From an uncultured Bacteroidia bacterium (GTDB lineage: Bacteria > Bacteroidota > Bacteroidia > Bacteroidales > CAJPTX01): a stretch of 6,244 nucleotides of DNA. This document shows positions 4,322 through 6,244 of this stretch, in pieces. A model generated the notes under the pieces. That model was not told where the DNA came from, did not search any database, and saw only the letters and a list, made by a program, of their open reading frames with translations. Where the stretch lies: positions 1 through 6,244 of the forward strand of contig CALHZE010000230.1 of assembly GCA_938040915.1 (NCBI GenBank), written 5' to 3'. Made by a program: the position numbers and the translations under genes. Within the stretch, counting starts at the first letter, position 1. Every line of letters begins with the position of its first letter.

Positions 4322-6244
4322 GACGTAGCTATCGTCGCAACCATCCGCAAATACCACTTCACGTCGTCAAAGTCTAGAGTGCGCCCCACACGCTTCTGCA
4401 ACCAGAGGCGCGCAGGCTGATATGCCCCGACGTAATGATCCCACACGCGGAGGGGAACGTGGGCGAAATACTGCGTATCGTTAATCCAGACGCGCCCCTC
4501 GGGGGCATTCGCATCAAGGACGTTTCTTTCACCCAAAGGCGTTTCTTCGTAACGGACAGTGGTCACCTCATTGCTTCCCGCCACCTCGAAGGTTGCCACT
4601 TGGGGCAGCTCTAGCGTCTCATCCATCAGGTGCAGGCGACGCAACCTTGCCCCACGTGCGGCAAATAAACGGTATTCTGCTAGGTCTTTTGGGTAGGGTA
4701 TACGTGGATAGTCTATCTTGAGAAACTCAAAGTATTTGACGCGGTACTCGGGGTCATGCAAAACGCCGTAAACGTAGTCAAAGACCTCCTCGCCCGTAAC
4801 GGGCTCTCCCACCGCCTCGCTAATCTTTGCAAGCACCTCGGGGCGCATATTCAGCTCGAGGGCGATCGGCTCTCCCGCGCACGTCTTACCTGCGGCAAGC
4901 TCGGCAGGAGTATAGTTCCACCCCGCGGGGAGTTTATAGAGGGGAAAGGCGTAGGTACTTTCGCTCGGTAAGTTGGAAACAAAGCACTTATCTACCAGCG
5001 TGTCACTTACCATACAATGATAGAACGTGTCAAATGCCGTAACAAAGCGGGTGGTACACAAGGCGTAATTCTTTGCACAAAGTAAGGCTCTTAGTAGGTG
5101 AAAACGTGGTCTGGTAATAATCCCTCCCGTTTTACCCGTATAGAGGATATAACGCTTGTCATAAGGTCTATAAGCGTGTGAGGCAATCACAAAGGATTGC
5201 TCAAGAGACGCTCTCCGAATGTCGGCAACGGCGTTACTTAAATTCCAATCACTCGTATCTCGCCCGACAGGATATTTCCTTTTCAACTCCGCTTCTTCCG
5301 TAAACAACAATTCTTCTTTGAGCTGTTTACATTCCTCCTCTCTGTAGCAGGCTACGAGCTCATCTCGTGAAGTCACGATCCCCGTAGAGCGCTCTATGAA
5401 AAGCTCCCCTAATGCAAATCCTTGGATATACTCTTTTTGCACAGTAAAGTCCTTCGGCACAAAGAAATGATAGGGGGCTGTCGGGGTCAAGGTCTTCCAT
5501 GCGGTGCTCTGTAGTGATAGTTTTTGCAGGGCGGCGAACTTCTCCTTTCGTAAACCATAGAGCTCGGTGTAGTGCAACCGTGCTGCTCGCTTACTTCCTT
5601 CTTTACGTCTGATTAGAAGCAAAATACTCACTCCCTGCTGTATATCAAAGACGTTCTCATCCTTTCCGCCCTCAGGGGTCTTCTCCTTGAGGCGGCTATT
5701 ACCGTGAAGGTTCACGATATAGATTTCATCAAAGACCCGCAAGAGTTCCGAGCGCAGAGTACGGTGGATTACCCCATCGAGGAAGCTATTGTTCGTGATA
5801 AAGCCTATCACCCCCTCACCCGTCCGCTCGATCTGCCATTGGGCGTAGCGAATGAACTTGATATAGTCGTCAGAGAGCGGCTGTATATTCTGTTCGTTTA
5901 ACCCCGTCTTATAGGACTGCACAAGCCCCTCGATCCACTGGCTCTTGTTCGAACTCACCACATTGTAGGGCGGATTGCCGAGCATCACCATCACGTGCAT
6001 ATCCTGTTTCAGAAGGCTTACCGCCTTTGCTTCCTGATCTATGGGCGAAAAGAGATTACCGTCAAAGTGGGCATCCTCGAGGGTATTGGTGAGGTAAATA
6101 CCGTAGCGCGCATTCCCGAGATCGGTTGCCCCCGTCTCGCGAAAGACATACTCTAGGTTCAGGTGCGCCATGGCGTAGGGCGCCATCAGTATCTCATAGC
6201 CGTGGAGACGCGGGAGGAGGTGCTCTTTTACGTAGTTATTCCAC
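4318..6244 (-). CDS. Type ISP / Type IIG-like restriction-modification enzyme, C-terminal methyltransferase and target-recognition part (runs off right edge)
   Basis: The back part of a large single-chain restriction-modification enzyme that methylates adenine N6 in its DNA target. The frame is open to the right edge, giving 641 visible residues. The ATG at 6186 is internal, since the preceding residues WNNYVKEHLLPRLHGYEIL continue the family's motif. Numbered from the edge, the methyltransferase shows GNPPY (motif IV, catalytic, 89-93), GFITNNSFLDG (~147-157), and FDEIYIVNLHGNSR (~171-184) leading to NVFDIQQGVSI. The conserved YRPYDKRYILY follows at ~358-368. FDYVYGVLHDPEYR (~488-501) and IDYPRIPYP (~510-518) lead into the C-terminal target-recognition region, ending with WINDTQYF, GAYQPARLWLQKRVGRTLDFDD. 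The nuclease, the helicase-like linker and methyltransferase motif I would lie off the edge. GC falls to about 45% at 5041-5460, against about 62% at 4381-4500. The gene converges on aroB with a 21-base gap. Its target sequence cannot be inferred. Confidence 0.9.
   Translation of the reverse strand, partial: WNNYVKEHLLPRLHGYEILMAPYAMAHLNLEYVFRETGATDLGNARYGIYLTNTLEDAHFDGNLFSPIDQEAKAVSLLKQDMHVMVMLGNPPYNVVSSNKSQWIEGLVQSYKTGLNEQNIQPLSDDYIKFIRYAQWQIERTGEGVIGFITNNSFLDGVIHRTLRSELLRVFDEIYIVNLHGNSRLKEKTPEGGKDENVFDIQQGVSILLLIRRKEGSKRAARLHYTELYGLRKEKFAALQKLSLQSTAWKTLTPTAPYHFFVPKDFTVQKEYIQGFALGELFIERSTGIVTSRDELVACYREEECKQLKEELLFTEEAELKRKYPVGRDTSDWNLSNAVADIRRASLEQSFVIASHAYRPYDKRYILYTGKTGGIITRPRFHLLRALLCAKNYALCTTRFVTAFDTFYHCMVSDTLVDKCFVSNLPSESTYAFPLYKLPAGWNYTPAELAAGKTCAGEPIALELNMRPEVLAKISEAVGEPVTGEEVFDYVYGVLHDPEYRVKYFEFLKIDYPRIPYPKDLAEYRLFAARGARLRRLHLMDETLELPQVATFEVAGSNEVTTVRYEETPLGERNVLDANAPEGRVWINDTQYFAHVPLRVWDHYVGAYQPARLWLQKRVGRTLDFDDVKWYLRMVATIATS

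Noticed and set aside
1..6244. One Type ISP gene split by insertion of core genes
   Set aside because: An insertion would place the N-terminal part upstream (right) and the C-terminal part downstream (left) on the minus strand. The observed order is the reverse.
1..6244. CRISPR array, tRNA/rRNA genes, insertion sequences or terminal inverted repeats
   Set aside because: No regularly spaced repeats, tRNA-like cloverleaf arms or transposase motifs were seen. Intergenic gaps are all under 100 bases.

Overview
The window looks like a chromosomal segment of a Bacteroidota species, most likely in the Bacteroidales. Porphyromonas or a close relative is a reasonable but unproven guess. Three observations support this. 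The one well-formed plus-strand promoter is an exact TTTG-N19-TAnnTTTG, the promoter of this phylum. The gene order DUF4271 - hemD-like - rnpA - yidD is, as I recall it, typical of the order. The core genes are GC-rich (62% in a 60-base block of aroB that I counted), which is high for Bacteroides and easier to reconcile with some Porphyromonas-type genomes.

Layout, left to right. Bases 1-755 (minus) hold the N-terminal quarter of a large Type ISP / Type IIG-like restriction-modification enzyme, with its PD-(D/E)XK nuclease domain, running off the left edge. Bases 834-3199 (minus) hold a compact four-gene operon, read right to left: a DUF4271 membrane protein, a uroporphyrinogen-III synthase-like protein (hemD), the RNase P protein (rnpA) and the membrane-insertion factor yidD. 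hemD and rnpA overlap by one base (TAATG). Bases 3200-3273 form a very short divergent promoter region. Bases 3274-4296 (plus) encode 3-dehydroquinate synthase (aroB). A hairpin at 4301-4321 separates aroB from the convergent gene at 4318-6244 (minus). That gene is the methyltransferase / target-recognition portion of a Type ISP enzyme and runs off the right edge.

How the genes work together. The middle is housekeeping: tRNA 5'-end maturation (RnpA), membrane-protein insertion (YidD), tetrapyrrole synthesis or a relict of it (HemD-like), and the second step of the shikimate pathway (AroB). The flanks are defence. The left gene supplies the front of a Type ISP protein and the right gene supplies the back. 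By my recollection of the family, only about 150-170 residues (the helicase-like/helical linker and methyltransferase motif I) are missing between the two. Both are on the minus strand, and the order is back-part then core genes then front-part. That order cannot come from an insertion splitting one gene. It implies either two homologous Type ISP genes bracketing a 3.5-kb block of core genes, or a tandem duplication or circularised assembly. This is the most interesting point in the window.

I see no tRNA, rRNA, CRISPR array, insertion sequence or attachment site. No stretch over 300 bases lacks a gene. I do not see a clearly new biological system here.
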